From assembly GCA_944472135.2 (NCBI GenBank), contig OX235263.1, positions 2,215,517-2,279,516 of the forward strand: a stretch of 64,000 nt of DNA. Direction: 5' to 3'. Numbering within the stretch: the stretch's first letter is position 1; the number at the start of each line of letters is the position of its first letter. The position numbers were made by a program, and so were the translations under genes. Under the pieces are notes generated by a model that did no database searches, had not been told where the DNA came from, and saw only the letters and a program-made list of their open reading frames with translations. This DNA comes from Trichobilharzia regenti (lineage: Eukaryota > Platyhelminthes > Trematoda > Strigeidida > Schistosomatidae). Positions 23,301 through 28,197 of this stretch are shown here, piece after piece.

Positions 23301-23522
23301 TAGGTATAGCAAAAGCTGCAGTTTTTCCTGATCCAGTTTCCGCAAGTCCAACTATATCTTTTTTGCGTAAAGCAGCTGGAATAGCCTTCAGCTGTATTTC
23401 AGAAGGACTTTTCCAGCCAAGAGTTGAAATAACTTCACATATTTCATTACATATCCCCTTAAATATTCAGTTAGATGAAGTTATTCAAAACTTACAAGTT
23501 CACTGAAGCTTTTCGTAGACAT
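280..23522 (-). CDS. DDX47: DDX47/Rrp3-like DEAD-box ATP-dependent RNA helicase, six exons
   Basis: Exons on the minus strand: 23522-23496, 23457-22909, 22855-22700, 17647-17439, 5768-5483, 429-280. All junctions use GT/AG sites and join in frame to 458 codons. Family motifs appear in order: AETGSGKT (Walker A, residues 48-55), PTREL (80-84), GG (108-109), TPGR (130-133), DEAD (155-158), SAT (186-188), ATDLASRGLD (308-317) and [11 protein letters not shown] (344-354). A lysine-rich tail follows (about 416-425). In the known family (yeast Rrp3, animal DDX47) this is a nucleolar helicase for 18S pre-rRNA processing and small-subunit assembly. The order and spacing of motifs and the [12 protein letters not shown] tail fit DDX47 better than other DEAD-box proteins I can recall. 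All catalytic residues are present, so the gene looks functional. Introns of about 5.1, 11.7 and 4.8 kb have been swollen by retroelements, while two are only 38 and 53 bases. The start Met sits in exon 1 behind an acceptor-like site at 23562, so the 5' UTR is spliced or trans-spliced. Confidence 0.88.
655..2115 (+). mobile_element. RTE-C LINE 3' fragment, split by an RTE-B insertion
   Basis: Decayed C-terminal coding sequence ([16 protein letters not shown], then [13 protein letters not shown] near 785-830) matches the RTE-C copy at 8280-8400. The 3' UTR is interrupted at TGGCGACTGG (1181-1190) by a minus-strand RTE-B piece. It resumes with TGGCAACTGG (2058-2067) and the RTE-C terminus GGAACTGGTGCAC. 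The near-identical 10-mers are the target-site duplication of the nested insertion. Confidence 0.65.
1191..2057 (-). mobile_element. RTE-B (SR2-like) LINE, 5'-truncated, nested
   Basis: On the minus strand this matches the RTE-B copy at 48970-49917, ending in the shared GAAGCCCTATGTTCC and an (AAT)n tail at about 1191-1215. It is 5'-truncated within the RT region, with stops and frameshifts throughout. It is flanked by a 10-base direct repeat (TGGCRACTGG) in the host RTE-C copy, so it arrived by target-primed insertion. Confidence 0.7.
2388..2564 (+). mobile_element. Hammerhead-bearing short element with 12-bp target-site duplication
   Basis: A 153-base unit (2400-2552) is flanked by TATAATATAATT at 2388-2399 and 2553-2564. 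It opens with TTCAAGTATTGG, the inverted form of the CCAATACTTGAA-like tail seen after other hammerhead repeats. It contains a complete hammerhead at 2452-2497, then the family tail CTAACTGATGTCAGCTCATG. No reading frame is supported. The size, the ribozyme and the duplication fit a retrozyme or Sm-alpha-like retroposon moved by another element's machinery (inference). Confidence 0.65.
2452..2497 (+). ncRNA. Hammerhead ribozyme, type I, core intact
   Basis: Stem I GTACTG (2452-2457) pairs perfectly with CAGTAC (2492-2497). The core is CTGAGGA (2458-2464). Stem II is GTCC/GGAC (2465-2468, 2476-2479) around a 7-base loop. GAAA follows at 2480-2483, with a minimal stem III (AC/GT, GGCT loop). 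The cleavage triplet is GTC, so the cut is predicted between 2491 and 2492. Every conserved core position is present. The layout is the same as in the Schistosoma Sm-alpha hammerhead. Confidence 0.85.
3003..3199 (-). mobile_element. tRNA-headed SINE, copy 1 (decayed head)
   Basis: On the minus strand the copy starts with a decayed tRNA-like head. The B box is visible as GGTTCGATCCC in reverse around 3140-3150, and the acceptor stem is mutated. The body runs through GGTCGGCCTGCAAAATTTGGG to CTGAAAATTCCAT and ends in AAATCAAAAATC. Four other copies are at 30192, 34042, 44247 and 56518. Confidence 0.65.
3387..3455 (+). pseudogene. Decayed tRNA-like head of a hammerhead repeat
   Basis: CAGTGGCTCAAT, CACCTTGTAACC and GGTCTTGGATTCC are degraded forms of the A-box and B-box blocks that precede the hammerheads at 17242 and 40843. 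No ribozyme follows here: the next sequence is a different, tRNA-Gly-like SINE head. Confidence 0.4.
3456..3668 (+). mobile_element. tRNA-Gly-headed SINE with an RTE-B-like 3' tail
   Basis: The head resembles tRNA-Gly: A box TGGTTCAGCGG (3463-3473) followed by TAGAAT, and B box GGTTCGACCCC (3511-3521). The acceptor stem no longer pairs, so this is not a working tRNA gene. The body ends GAAGCCCTATTTTCC ACTGGGAAC and an A-rich tail, matching the 3' end of the RTE-B LINE (GAAGCCCTATGTTCC ACTAGGAAC at 53276-53299). The shared tail suggests mobilisation by RTE-B. Confidence 0.6.
4100..5030 (-). pseudogene. Penelope-like RT C-terminus and GIY-YIG endonuclease remnant
   Basis: Minus-strand frames give, in order, [19 protein letters not shown] (about 4815-4760), a conserved block near the end of Penelope RTs. 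Next comes [30 protein letters not shown] (4690-4600), then [19 protein letters not shown] (about 4510-4455). Last is a decayed GIY-YIG stretch, [20 protein letters not shown], around 4290-4240. At least three frame changes separate these blocks, so it cannot make protein. Penelope elements use this RT plus the GIY-YIG nuclease for insertion. Confidence 0.65.
5355..5394. repeat. (AT)20 microsatellite
   Basis: An uninterrupted alternating AT run directly after the terminal sequence of Penelope-like element A. It is likely polymorphic. Confidence 0.95.
5483..5768 (-). CDS. DDX47: DDX47-like exon 5: motif VI
   Basis: One base plus 95 codons. It opens [16 protein letters not shown], contains [17 protein letters not shown] (motif VI with both arginine fingers) and ends [12 protein letters not shown] before GTAAGT. 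An insert-like [10 protein letters not shown] precedes YIHRVG and is longer than in the human protein as I recall it. The next intron (about 5 kb) contains a Penelope-like copy and hammerhead and tRNA-like SINEs. Confidence 0.88.
5982..6570. mobile_element. Unassigned ~563-bp insertion with 13-bp direct repeats
   Basis: GACCCCTTTAATT occurs exactly at 5982-5994 and 6558-6570, enclosing 563 bases that are clearly more GC-rich than the intron around them. One plus-strand frame of 125 codons (6231-6608) crosses the right repeat, so it is not a reliable gene. There is no poly-A, AT-rich tail or inverted terminus. The interior matches nothing I recognise in the window. It may be the 5' untranslated region of a LINE, or a non-autonomous element. 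Confidence 0.5.
6571..6885. other. Intronic sequence, no feature seen
   Basis: Ordinary AT-rich intron of the helicase gene between the 563-bp insertion and the RTE-C copy. I see no coding pattern, repeat or RNA fold. Confidence 0.4.
6886..8757 (+). mobile_element. RTE-C LINE, 5'-truncated copy
   Basis: Coding similarity starts near 6915 in the linker before the RT and runs to the C-terminal domain. A 3' UTR follows, with the conserved end GGCAACTCGAACTGGTGCAC and a short (CAGA)n-type tail at about 8738-8750. A second 3' fragment of the same family follows at once (8758-9205). The endonuclease half is missing, consistent with 5' truncation during target-primed reverse transcription. Confidence 0.7.
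6960..8494 (+). pseudogene. RTE-C reverse transcriptase, frameshifted
   Basis: RT blocks are visible in order: AAGPDGI (about 7039), [14 protein letters not shown] (7158-7200), [32 protein letters not shown] (7421-7456), [16 protein letters not shown] (7587-7634) and the catalytic EYADDIVLL (7726-7752). An in-frame stop TAG-type break lies after KVLW (7471). A further frame change near 7960-8100 leads into [11 protein letters not shown] (8084-8117), [17 protein letters not shown] and LRWLGHVLR, the usual C-terminal domain. The YADD motif is intact although the ORF is dead. Confidence 0.75.
8758..9205 (+). mobile_element. RTE-C 3' fragment
   Basis: It repeats the end of the preceding copy: ATGACTAGGACACGTGTT, then GGTTGGAAAAGAGTTAAG, TATGGCTCAAGAATG and the terminal GAACTGTTGCACTTCTGTGC, closing with (CAGT)4 at about 9186-9200. 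It is more diverged than the copy before it. Confidence 0.6.
9305..9345 (+). ncRNA. Hammerhead ribozyme, Sm-alpha type, core intact
   Basis: Stem I CTAG (9305-9308) pairs with CTGG (9342-9345, one G-U). The core is CTGACGA (9309-9315). Stem II is GTCC/GGAC with loop CAAATA, as in the published S. mansoni motif, followed by GAAA (9330-9333). Stem III AT/AT encloses GCAC; here C-G of the known motif has become U-A on both strands, a compensatory change. The triplet is ATC and the cut is predicted at 9341/9342. The flank GGATTCCACTCCTAG also matches the Sm-alpha repeat. Confidence 0.85.
9712..9914 (+). mobile_element. Hammerhead repeat with inverted ends, decayed ribozyme
   Basis: It begins TTTTCAAGTATTGGTTTTG and ends CAAAACCAACACTTGAAAA, imperfect inverted termini of about 20 bases that continue further inward (GTTTGATTGA / TTAATCAAAC). 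Between them is a hammerhead-like block (9767-9812) in which GTACTG and the C of CTGATGA have fused. Stem II and GAAA remain. The start is shared with the element at 2400. Confidence 0.6.
9767..9812 (+). ncRNA. Hammerhead-like motif, decayed
   Basis: CTGATGA, CCC/GGG pairing and GAAA survive, followed by ATCCAGTAC. A three-base loss between stem I and the core leaves only GTA before CTGATGA, so stem I cannot close on CAGTAC. Probably inactive. Confidence 0.5.
9915..10062 (+). repeat. Spacer part of the hammerhead repeat unit
   Basis: GATGCTCAC, CATTCAGG-like, GGTGCAGC(A/C)GGTCGGGTGTG and CGAAGACATTG(A/G)CTAG match 40577-40715 and, in part, 43475-43530. In those copies it leads on to GAATTGGCAGAAGTTAGAATTC. 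Here it stops near 10062 and resumes beyond the RTE-A pair, at about 17128, so the unit was split by about 7.06 kb of insertion. Confidence 0.55.
10063..10215 (+). repeat. Interspersed repeat shared with 22510-22668
   Basis: CGAGAT(C/T)ACGAATTTACA, CCTAATGAACGGTTAG and CACTACTGATCAGTAG recur in the same order at 22510-22668. There the block directly follows the terminal repeat of Penelope-like element B, so it may be an outer part of that family. CTACTGATCAGTAG is a 14-base palindrome. Confidence 0.55.
10226..13644 (-). mobile_element. RTE-A LINE, full-length, left copy
   Basis: A complete element from the 5' untranslated region (about 13332-13644) to an (AAGT)-like 3' end at 10226-10236. 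It has no separate ORF1; a single long frame encodes an AP-type endonuclease and a reverse transcriptase, as expected for RTE. The tail TAAAGTAAAAGTAATG differs from the right copy after the first repeat units. Confidence 0.85.
10240..13331 (-). pseudogene. RTE-A endonuclease-reverse transcriptase, one frameshift (left copy)
   Basis: The frame from 13331 carries [12 protein letters not shown] and [12 protein letters not shown] (endonuclease start), [24 protein letters not shown] and [12 protein letters not shown] (endonuclease end). The pre-RT block [19 protein letters not shown] follows. A one-base deletion at about 11693 then shifts the frame. The RT continues from about 11570 with [27 protein letters not shown] (11484-11425), [29 protein letters not shown] and the catalytic EFADDVVLL. 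The C-terminal domain [11 protein letters not shown] and [16 protein letters not shown] ends at RRR, 10240. All catalytic residues appear kept; only the single indel breaks it. Confidence 0.85.
13645..13700. other. Spacer at the centre of the palindrome
   Basis: 56 bases of non-palindromic sequence between the two 5' ends. It contains no recognisable gene. It may be part of the original target or extra 5' sequence of one element. Confidence 0.6.
13701..17118 (+). mobile_element. RTE-A LINE, full-length, right copy
   Basis: A mirror copy of 10226-13644 with the same 5' start. The tail reads TAAAGTAAGTAAGTAGTG before the flanking hammerhead repeat. The 5' region 13795-14100 (about 300 bases before the ORF) is conserved between the copies to the base over long stretches. 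Confidence 0.85.
14014..17104 (+). pseudogene. RTE-A endonuclease-reverse transcriptase, one frameshift (right copy)
   Basis: The same protein as the left copy, with about a dozen substitutions. The endonuclease frame starts at 14014 and breaks at about 15105, where two bases are missing relative to the left copy (CAATCGC against CAATATCGC). The second frame runs 15110-17104 and is unbroken through [64 protein letters not shown] and the C-terminal CETWP and RWFGHVLRR blocks. The lesions of the two copies lie at different places, so neither arm is a simple copy of the other's defect. Confidence 0.85.
17128..17345 (+). mobile_element. tRNA-headed hammerhead repeat
   Basis: It begins with the spacer block AGAAGTTAGAATTC, then the A-box-like TGGCTTAATG (17173-17182), CCTTGTAACCAG, a broken B box near 17217 and a decayed hammerhead (17242-17287). 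The family tail CCAACTGATGTCAGCTCATG follows. The same order is found at 40722-40985 and 43535-43745. The missing left part lies at 9915-10062, beyond the RTE-A pair. Confidence 0.65.
17242..17287 (+). ncRNA. Hammerhead-like motif, stem II broken
   Basis: Stem I GTATTG/CAGTAC still pairs (one G-U) and CTGAAGA and GAAA are kept. Stem II is GCCC against AGAC with two mismatches, and stem III has a C-A mismatch. Cleavage is unlikely. Confidence 0.6.
17439..17647 (-). CDS. DDX47: DDX47-like exon 4: start of helicase domain 2
   Basis: Found by translating the minus strand around 17440-17650. The acceptor TTTAG precedes AGT GGA GAT, and the donor follows TCC AG. It encodes 69 codons plus two bases, beginning [14 protein letters not shown] (motif IV) and ending ILVATDLAS (motif V). 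The split codon AG+A at the next junction restores the Arg of SRGLD, which confirms the join to exon 5. It sits between a hammerhead repeat and a decayed RTE-B fragment. Confidence 0.87.
17660..18119. other. Intronic sequence, (GA)n near the splice site, no gene
   Basis: A short (AG)n run at about 17651-17666 forms the T/C-rich tract of the exon 4 acceptor on the minus strand. The remainder shows no coding pattern. A CTAGCTCGCTAGC partial palindrome lies near 18082. Confidence 0.4.
18120..19735 (+). mobile_element. RTE-B (SR2-like) LINE 5' half, heavily decayed
   Basis: Blocks matching the endonuclease of the copy at 50338 occur in order but in changing frames: [18 protein letters not shown] (18350), [17 protein letters not shown] (18405-18455), ITVIQSYA-like near 18650, and the end of the pre-RT region ([12 protein letters not shown], about 19690-19730). 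Its 5' leader may begin near 18120. It ends abruptly where RTE-C, on the opposite strand, begins. Confidence 0.65.
19735..20660 (-). mobile_element. RTE-C LINE fragment, minus strand
   Basis: Read on the minus strand, blocks match RTE-C: a [14 protein letters not shown] region (about 20590-20550) aligning with [15 protein letters not shown], then [19 protein letters not shown] and [15 protein letters not shown] (20210-20030). The 3' UTR ends at GGAGTGCAACAACTC and CAAAGTTCCATGTTG near 19735. Stops are frequent and the catalytic YADD has become YAED. Confidence 0.65.
20955..21815 (-). mobile_element. RTE-C LINE 3' fragment nested in Penelope-like element B
   Basis: On the minus strand it opens with [25 protein letters not shown] (about 21770-21700) and [15 protein letters not shown] (21655-21610). 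It then loses frame and ends in the RTE-C tail with (GACA)n at about 20967-20985. The DEISARIQ block is intact enough to show that the copy is younger than the one at 19735. Confidence 0.65.
21906..22260 (-). pseudogene. Penelope-like GIY-YIG endonuclease C-terminus
   Basis: The minus frame reads [35 protein letters not shown] and [21 protein letters not shown] to a stop at 21906. This is the region after the YIG core in Penelope proteins, where a His of TGH and a Glu of AEAIAI are conserved. The YIG block itself lies upstream in decayed sequence. Length and wording parallel 58150-58380 and 55750-56000. Confidence 0.6.
22700..22855 (-). CDS. DDX47: DDX47-like exon 3: linker between helicase domains
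   Basis: 52 codons, phase 0 at both ends, starting VEKIQKVC after TTTATAG and ending ISSK before GTAAGT. The residues [20 protein letters not shown] align with the linker after motif III in DDX47-type proteins. The downstream intron is about 5 kb and holds a complete Penelope-like copy. Confidence 0.85.
22909..23457 (-). CDS. DDX47: DDX47-like exon 2: helicase core domain 1
   Basis: 183 codons, phase 0 at both ends. It carries the Q-motif region (GWKSPSEIQ, residues 23-31), Walker A, PTREL, TPGR, DEAD and SAT, which is the whole RecA-like domain 1. The acceptor is TTTAAG before GGG; the donor is GTAAGT at 22908. It is separated from exon 1 by a 38-base intron. Confidence 0.88.
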
Positions 23523-23561
23523 TTCAAAATATTCCGTATGTGAATAAAAAGGTGGTATTTT
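23496..23561 (-). CDS. DDX47: DDX47-like exon 1 (start codon)
   Basis: The ATG at 23522-23520 gives MSTKSFSEL and then a GTAAGT donor. The exon is open further upstream to a strong acceptor (CTTTTCCAG, last base 23562) with a pyrimidine tract. The upstream 13 codons look like 5' UTR read in frame, because starting at this Met gives the usual family length. The acceptor could take either a 5' UTR exon or a spliced leader. Confidence 0.7.
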
Positions 23562-23569
23562 CTGGAAAA

Positions 23570-24005
23570 GAGTAACAGATTTTATGTAACGTGAAGTAAA
23601 ACCATTGATGTTACAAAATTTAATAAACCTAAGCATATATTAGAATAATATTTCAGTTGACAATAATGAAAGGACTAGGTGTCATGAGCCCCGGCAGTAA
23701 TTAGAAACCAGTGAAAGGAATATATGTCCAAACCAAGTTCACTTTTAACAGTTTGGAAAAATTTGGGCATTTGCCATATGATATTCATCATGATTAAGGT
23801 TTTTTGTACTTCCCAATGAATGAATGAAAAACAAAATGATACTGTTGTTTTTACTGACGTTTCGCTATTTAATGCTGCTGCTAATAGCTTTATCAAAGTA
23901 GTGATAATAAACCAGAATTTACAAAATCTCCTCAGCTTATATATATAACAACTTAATCATCGACAATTCCATTCTTATATCAGATTCATATTATAAGGAT
24001 AGAAG
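23570..24005. repeat. Upstream of the helicase gene; fragment of a Penelope-A-associated repeat
   Basis: 23741-23830 (TTTGGGCATTTGCCATATGATATTC, then GTACTTCCCAATGAATGAATG) matches 38575-38650 in Penelope-like element A. The following CTGACGTTTCGCTATTTAATG is typical of the ends of such repeats. I see no TATA box or other promoter element that I would trust for the helicase gene. Confidence 0.45.
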
Positions 24006-24009
24006 GCTC

Positions 24010-24296
24010 TTGTCGCCTATGTTAATCCTCGCAGTATATATCTCTGCAGAGATCCAGTTTCTCTTTGAAAGCGTCTACTGATGGAGCTGTTACTACTGAA
24101 TCAGGTAAGGAGTTCCAGTCGTTGACCACTTTGTATAAGAATCTAAACTCCACATGTATTTTATTCGACCTCGGTTTGAGCACCTCATGGTGACCTCGTA
24201 AATGTATCCTAGAGGAAGAGAAAAGGTTTGAAAGAACCTTAATCTCCATGGGTGACGAGGTGAAAGGGGACTTTTGAATCTCAATTTACTTTCCAC
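24010..24296 (-). mobile_element. CR1/Jockey-like LINE 3' end (family C)
   Basis: Minus frames end FRFLYKVVNDWNSLPDSVVTAPSVDAFKEKLD, the standard C-terminal closing block of CR1-type RT proteins, followed by a short 3' UTR. A frameshift separates this from PSSPMEIKVLSNLFS upstream. Confidence 0.65.
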
Positions 24297-24719
24297 CGCA
24301 AAGCCAATACATAAATCTAGTTAATACCTGGCAGTCCTATTTGCAGTGCTTTTTAAAGTCGTATAGAAGTGAACACAAAATCCACTGAACCATTTCGAAT
24401 ATGTTAATTAATAACTGGAGCAAAAGCATCGAACCACTAATATCTTTTTCAACATATCACCGTAGAATCTTCAGGGTTAAAGAGATTAAAATTGTAATCT
24501 AGATTACTATTAGTCGGTGGTTTTCTGTTTTCAACACTTGTTTAGTTATGATAAATTCCCACCTACTCAAATGCTCAGCTACTGATATAATTATTCATTA
24601 GGAACACTCCATACAATACAGGATCGCACTTACTTCTACACGCCAAACCAAAGAGAAGAAATACGCGTAGCGACTATAGTTAAATTTGCACCGGCCTTTC
24701 AAGGTCGTTCTTCCAAGAT

Positions 24720-25495
24720 TTCAAATTCAGATTTATTGGTTGAGGATAGAAGGCTCGGAGCCTATGTTAATTCTTTTCTATTAAATTTCTGTGGTTGTAC
24801 AAACTCTTCTTGAACGAATCAGTTGAGGTTGCAGACACCACTTCTTCTGGGAGTCGGTTCCAAGAGTTTATGACTCGGTGTGAGAACTAGTACTCAACAG
24901 CAGTATGATTTCTTCTTCGCTTTTGAACTCTCAGTGACTTCCCTACATCTAGTTTCATTAGGCAGTTGAGCACGATGCCTTTGTCGATGTCAACGGAATC
25001 TATCCCGTATTCCTCTGATGCAGCCGGAGCTGATCCTGTAGGGAGTGATGACTCCCTGAGTGAAGACTTGTGAGAAGTAGTCTGCCATTGCTTCTGCTTT
25101 TCCTCATCTTTTTCGATTGTATCATTGTCAACAGTCAGGTTTGGGACACCATTGGATCTTTTATTCCTGAAGTTGATGTACGAGAAAATTTTCTTAGGTT
25201 GTGCCTTTGCACTTTGAGCCAGATGTGCCTCGAACTTCATCCTTGACTGACTGGCTTTTGTAACAGCTTTGTTCTTAGCTATGTCGTATAATTCCCTGAT
25301 CTCAGAAGTCTCAAGTGTGGCAAACAGGTTCCAACGTTTGTGTTTACGTCTGAGTAACCTACGAGTCTTTCGGTTTATCCAAGGGGGCAATGTTTCCGAC
25401 CCCGTAGGACAGACCAAGGGATGAAAGGTTCAGTTACTTGAGCGTAAAGTTTTTTAAATTGGTTACATGCAGCTTCGTCCTGGGACTCAGCTGTC
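24720..25495 (-). mobile_element. CR1-like LINE (family C), internally deleted
   Basis: The minus frame 25417-24887 encodes the region between endonuclease and RT: LPPWINRKTRRLLRRKHKRW, then KFEAHLAQSAKAQPKKIFSYI. It then jumps directly to the 3' end (NSWNRLPEEVVSATSTDSFKKSLYNH, about 24875-24780), with AACATAGGCTCCGAGCCTTC following. The whole RT domain is absent. The same upstream block occurs in the second copy at 32965. Confidence 0.65.
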
Positions 25496-25840
25496 TACAC
25501 TCTCGGTCCGTGGCGTGTGGGACCACAGCCTAAATATGAACATTCATTCTCAATCATTGATTCCACAGCTAATCCTTATCTCCGTGTGCATGTCATTCTC
25601 AGCAATAGCCTCCCTGGCGTATACGACCCATCTTCTGTCCTCAACATCAAACCATTCATTCGCGAATGCAGAAGACTAGAAACACCTTTAGAAGTAAGCA
25701 CGACGAAAAATTTAACAAAATTATGCAATAACAACAAGATATAAAGACAACAAGTAAACGCAATTATTCCAAACACAAATTGATATGACACACCACACGT
25801 AAATACAAACAGTACAAATAACCTCGCCGATCATGTCTCG
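25496..25840. other. Unassigned sequence with a short open frame
   Basis: A plus-strand frame 25517-25744 (75 codons) includes PSSVLNIKPFIRECRRLETPL. I cannot link it to a family. It is close to retroelement debris on both sides, so a gag or LTR remnant is possible. Confidence 0.25.
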
Positions 25841-25844
25841 GTGT

Positions 25845-25910
25845 AGTTCCTTTGAAGAATTGCAGGACTTACACCAGTACGCCTGCAGCCCTTCTCAGGT
25901 TGACGATTGT
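25845..25910. repeat. ~60-bp block repeated at 30900-30962
   Basis: TTGAAGAA(T/C)TG(C/T)AGGACTTACA, CAGTACGCCT and CCCTTCTCAGGTTGACG recur in the same orientation on the far side of the CR1-A element. The two copies are about 80-85 percent alike by eye, so they are too diverged and too long to be a simple target-site duplication. Confidence 0.5.
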
Positions 25911-26582
25911 AAGTTGTAGAATGTCCGGACACAAACACTAATTGGCGGCCTGCTTAAATCTTGGGCTACCAAAATTTCCATCCTACATATTGCATCTATT
26001 TCCTCGGATTTATTTTGTTTTAATTATTCAATTATGTATCCAAGTTGCATTACTTACTCTCGCGATTATTTAAAATGTTTTCAACCTGTTGATTTACGAG
26101 TATATAATAACGTTAAGAAAAAGCATCATGGAGGTTGGCAGAGATCATTAAAGTGTACTCCAATGCATCAGATGACTGTTCCTGTGATTATGAGCACAAA
26201 TTGCAGGTCATTATCGAACAAGATTAACAACTTGCATTCTCTATTATACACAAATGTATATTGTAATACTGGTGTAATCACTCTTCAAGAGACTTGGCGA
26301 TAATTTAGTCTCCTTAAGTGGGTTCACAATCTACAGACAAGACCGATGCAGCTCAAAGAATAAGAGGGGTGGTGGTGTTGCCACTTTTATTAATTCTCAG
26401 TGGTCTACTGCCAACAACGTCTGCTTCAAATTCTCAAATGACAATATTGACTGTATAACTGTAAAATGTCGACCTAAACGCTTACCTAAGTATAGCTCCA
26501 TTTTTGTCACAAATATCTATATCACACCTTGTTGCAGTCCCTCAGAACTATCTATCTTCGCTGATGAATTCACTAAACATAA

Positions 26583-27852
26583 AATAAGCCAGGCAGGCAT
26601 AGGTGAGCCACTTCTGTCATGGTTGAAGGACTACCTAGCCGACAGGCAATTTTGCACTAAGGTTAACCGAGTCCGATCATCTTGGCACAGATCGTCATCA
26701 GGAGTGTCGCAGGGTTCTATCCTAGGACCACTGATGTTTTTGATTTTCATCAATGATCTACCACGCCGTCCGAGCTGCCCGACTCTCCTGTACGCTGACG
26801 ACGTAAAAATATGGGGGGCGATAAAGTGTCCGGAGGACTCAGATAGGCTACAGGAAGACCTAAACCTTCTGGAAGACTGGGCGGTGGCCAGTGGCATGAC
26901 TTTCAAATTGAAAAAGTGCAAAGTAGTGAAGTTGCGCACCTGTAGACTGCAGAATGCAAGTTACACCCTGTGCAATGAAAGCTTGTCCTGCACAACGTCG
27001 GAACGCGACTTAGGTCTAGTTCTAACGGAAAAAATGGACACAAGCGTAAATTACACAGGGGATGTAGCGAGGGCATATGTGGTCATACGCTTTCTACATA
27101 GACAGTTAGTTACACTCATTCCTGAGCTCTTTCTAAGGTTGTACAAAACATACGTCAGACCACACCTTGAAGTGCATAATATTATTGCACCGCCAATTCT
27201 GAGGAGAGACGCCAACCTCTCGGAAAGAATCCAACGACGGGCAACAAAAGGAGTGGTTGGTCTCCGAAACAAACCATATGATGAAAGGCTGAAGAAATTA
27301 GGCCTGTTCACACTTAGTTACCGTCGGCTTAGGGGGGATTTGATTACTGCCTACAAAATAACAAATGACCAGAATCACCCAAACAAAGGTGTTCTGCCAT
27401 TGAGTAGGTATAGGCTTCCACGTGGAAATCCCAGAAGGATAGCTCACCAGAGGGCAAGGACCCGGGTGCGCTCCCACTTCTTTTCACTGCGGGTTTGTCG
27501 TCCCTGGAATTCCTTACCGGCAGATGTAGCTATGGCACCGTCTTTGGACGCCTTTAAGCGAAGGCTGGACAACCATGCAGCGATACAAGGACTGCATCCA
27601 AATGGCCTATCTCCTTAAAATCGCATTTACGAATCAGGGTAGATAATTAAACTCGTCATTTTACTTCTTTAGATTCTCTCCCGTCTTACTCTCCTGACAA
27701 CTTATTAATATTATAATTACTATTATTATTATTACTATTGCCGATATATATATTATTCTTCAAACTTAATGATCTGACTGTTGTTACGTTTCCTATTTTC
27801 GTTTCTGTCTCTTAGTCTGAATAGCTTCACTAATTATATCTATTATTATTAC

Positions 27853-27883
<31 letters not shown>

Positions 27884-27890
27884 TCTTTTC
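26583..27890 (+). mobile_element. CR1-like LINE (family B), 5'-truncated, nested in family A
   Basis: It starts inside the RT (QAGIGEPLLSWLKDYLADRQF) immediately after the family A endonuclease sequence stops. It continues through an open frame to 27618, followed by a 3' UTR with a (TTA)n tract (about 27841-27880). The exact 3' boundary with the resumed host element is uncertain (27890-28130). Confidence 0.7.
26623..27618 (+). CDS. CR1-like reverse transcriptase C-terminal part, open frame
   Basis: 331 codons without a stop. SSGVSQGSILGPLMFLIFINDLP is the RT block before the catalytic site; LLYADDVKIWG (about 26786-26818) carries an intact YADD. SGMTFKLKKCKVV follows, then RDLGLVLTEKMD, and the closing CRPWNSLPADVAMAPSLDAFKRRLDNH is typical of CR1 proteins. 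The N-terminal half of the RT and the endonuclease are absent because of 5' truncation, so it is not a functional element although the frame is preserved. That makes it the youngest-looking CR1 copy here. Confidence 0.75.
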   Translation: MKDYLADRQFCTKVNRVRSSWHRSSSGVSQGSILGPLMFLIFINDLPRRPSCPTLLYADDVKIWGAIKCPEDSDRLQEDLNLLEDWAVASGMTFKLKKCKVVKLRTCRLQNASYTLCNESLSCTTSERDLGLVLTEKMDTSVNYTGDVARAYVVIRFLHRQLVTLIPELFLRLYKTYVRPHLEVHNIIAPPILRRDANLSERIQRRATKGVVGLRNKPYDERLKKLGLFTLSYRRLRGDLITAYKITNDQNHPNKGVLPLSRYRLPRGNPRRIAHQRARTRVRSHFFSLRVCRPWNSLPADVAMAPSLDAFKRRLDNHAAIQGLHPNGLSP

Positions 27891-28197
27891 TCTTGTCGAC
27901 AATACCGAAGGACTAACTGGCGAAAGGATCAACTCCAATCACAGTAGTAACAGTCTTAACATACCTCATACTACAAACCACATATAATTAATCCCAGCAC
28001 TACTCCCTTTGGAGTCAACCAAAGCTACGACAGTTGAGTGGCGGGACAAGCTACACAGAAGTTTACCGGAGATCAAGAACCTATACCTCAAAATCAAGAA
28101 GCGAGCACAAAGAAATCAAATTGGTTTATACTAGCTCGTAAAAGGGATATTGGATATTGAACTCGACAAAATACTTCACTTGATTTAGTATTTGTAA

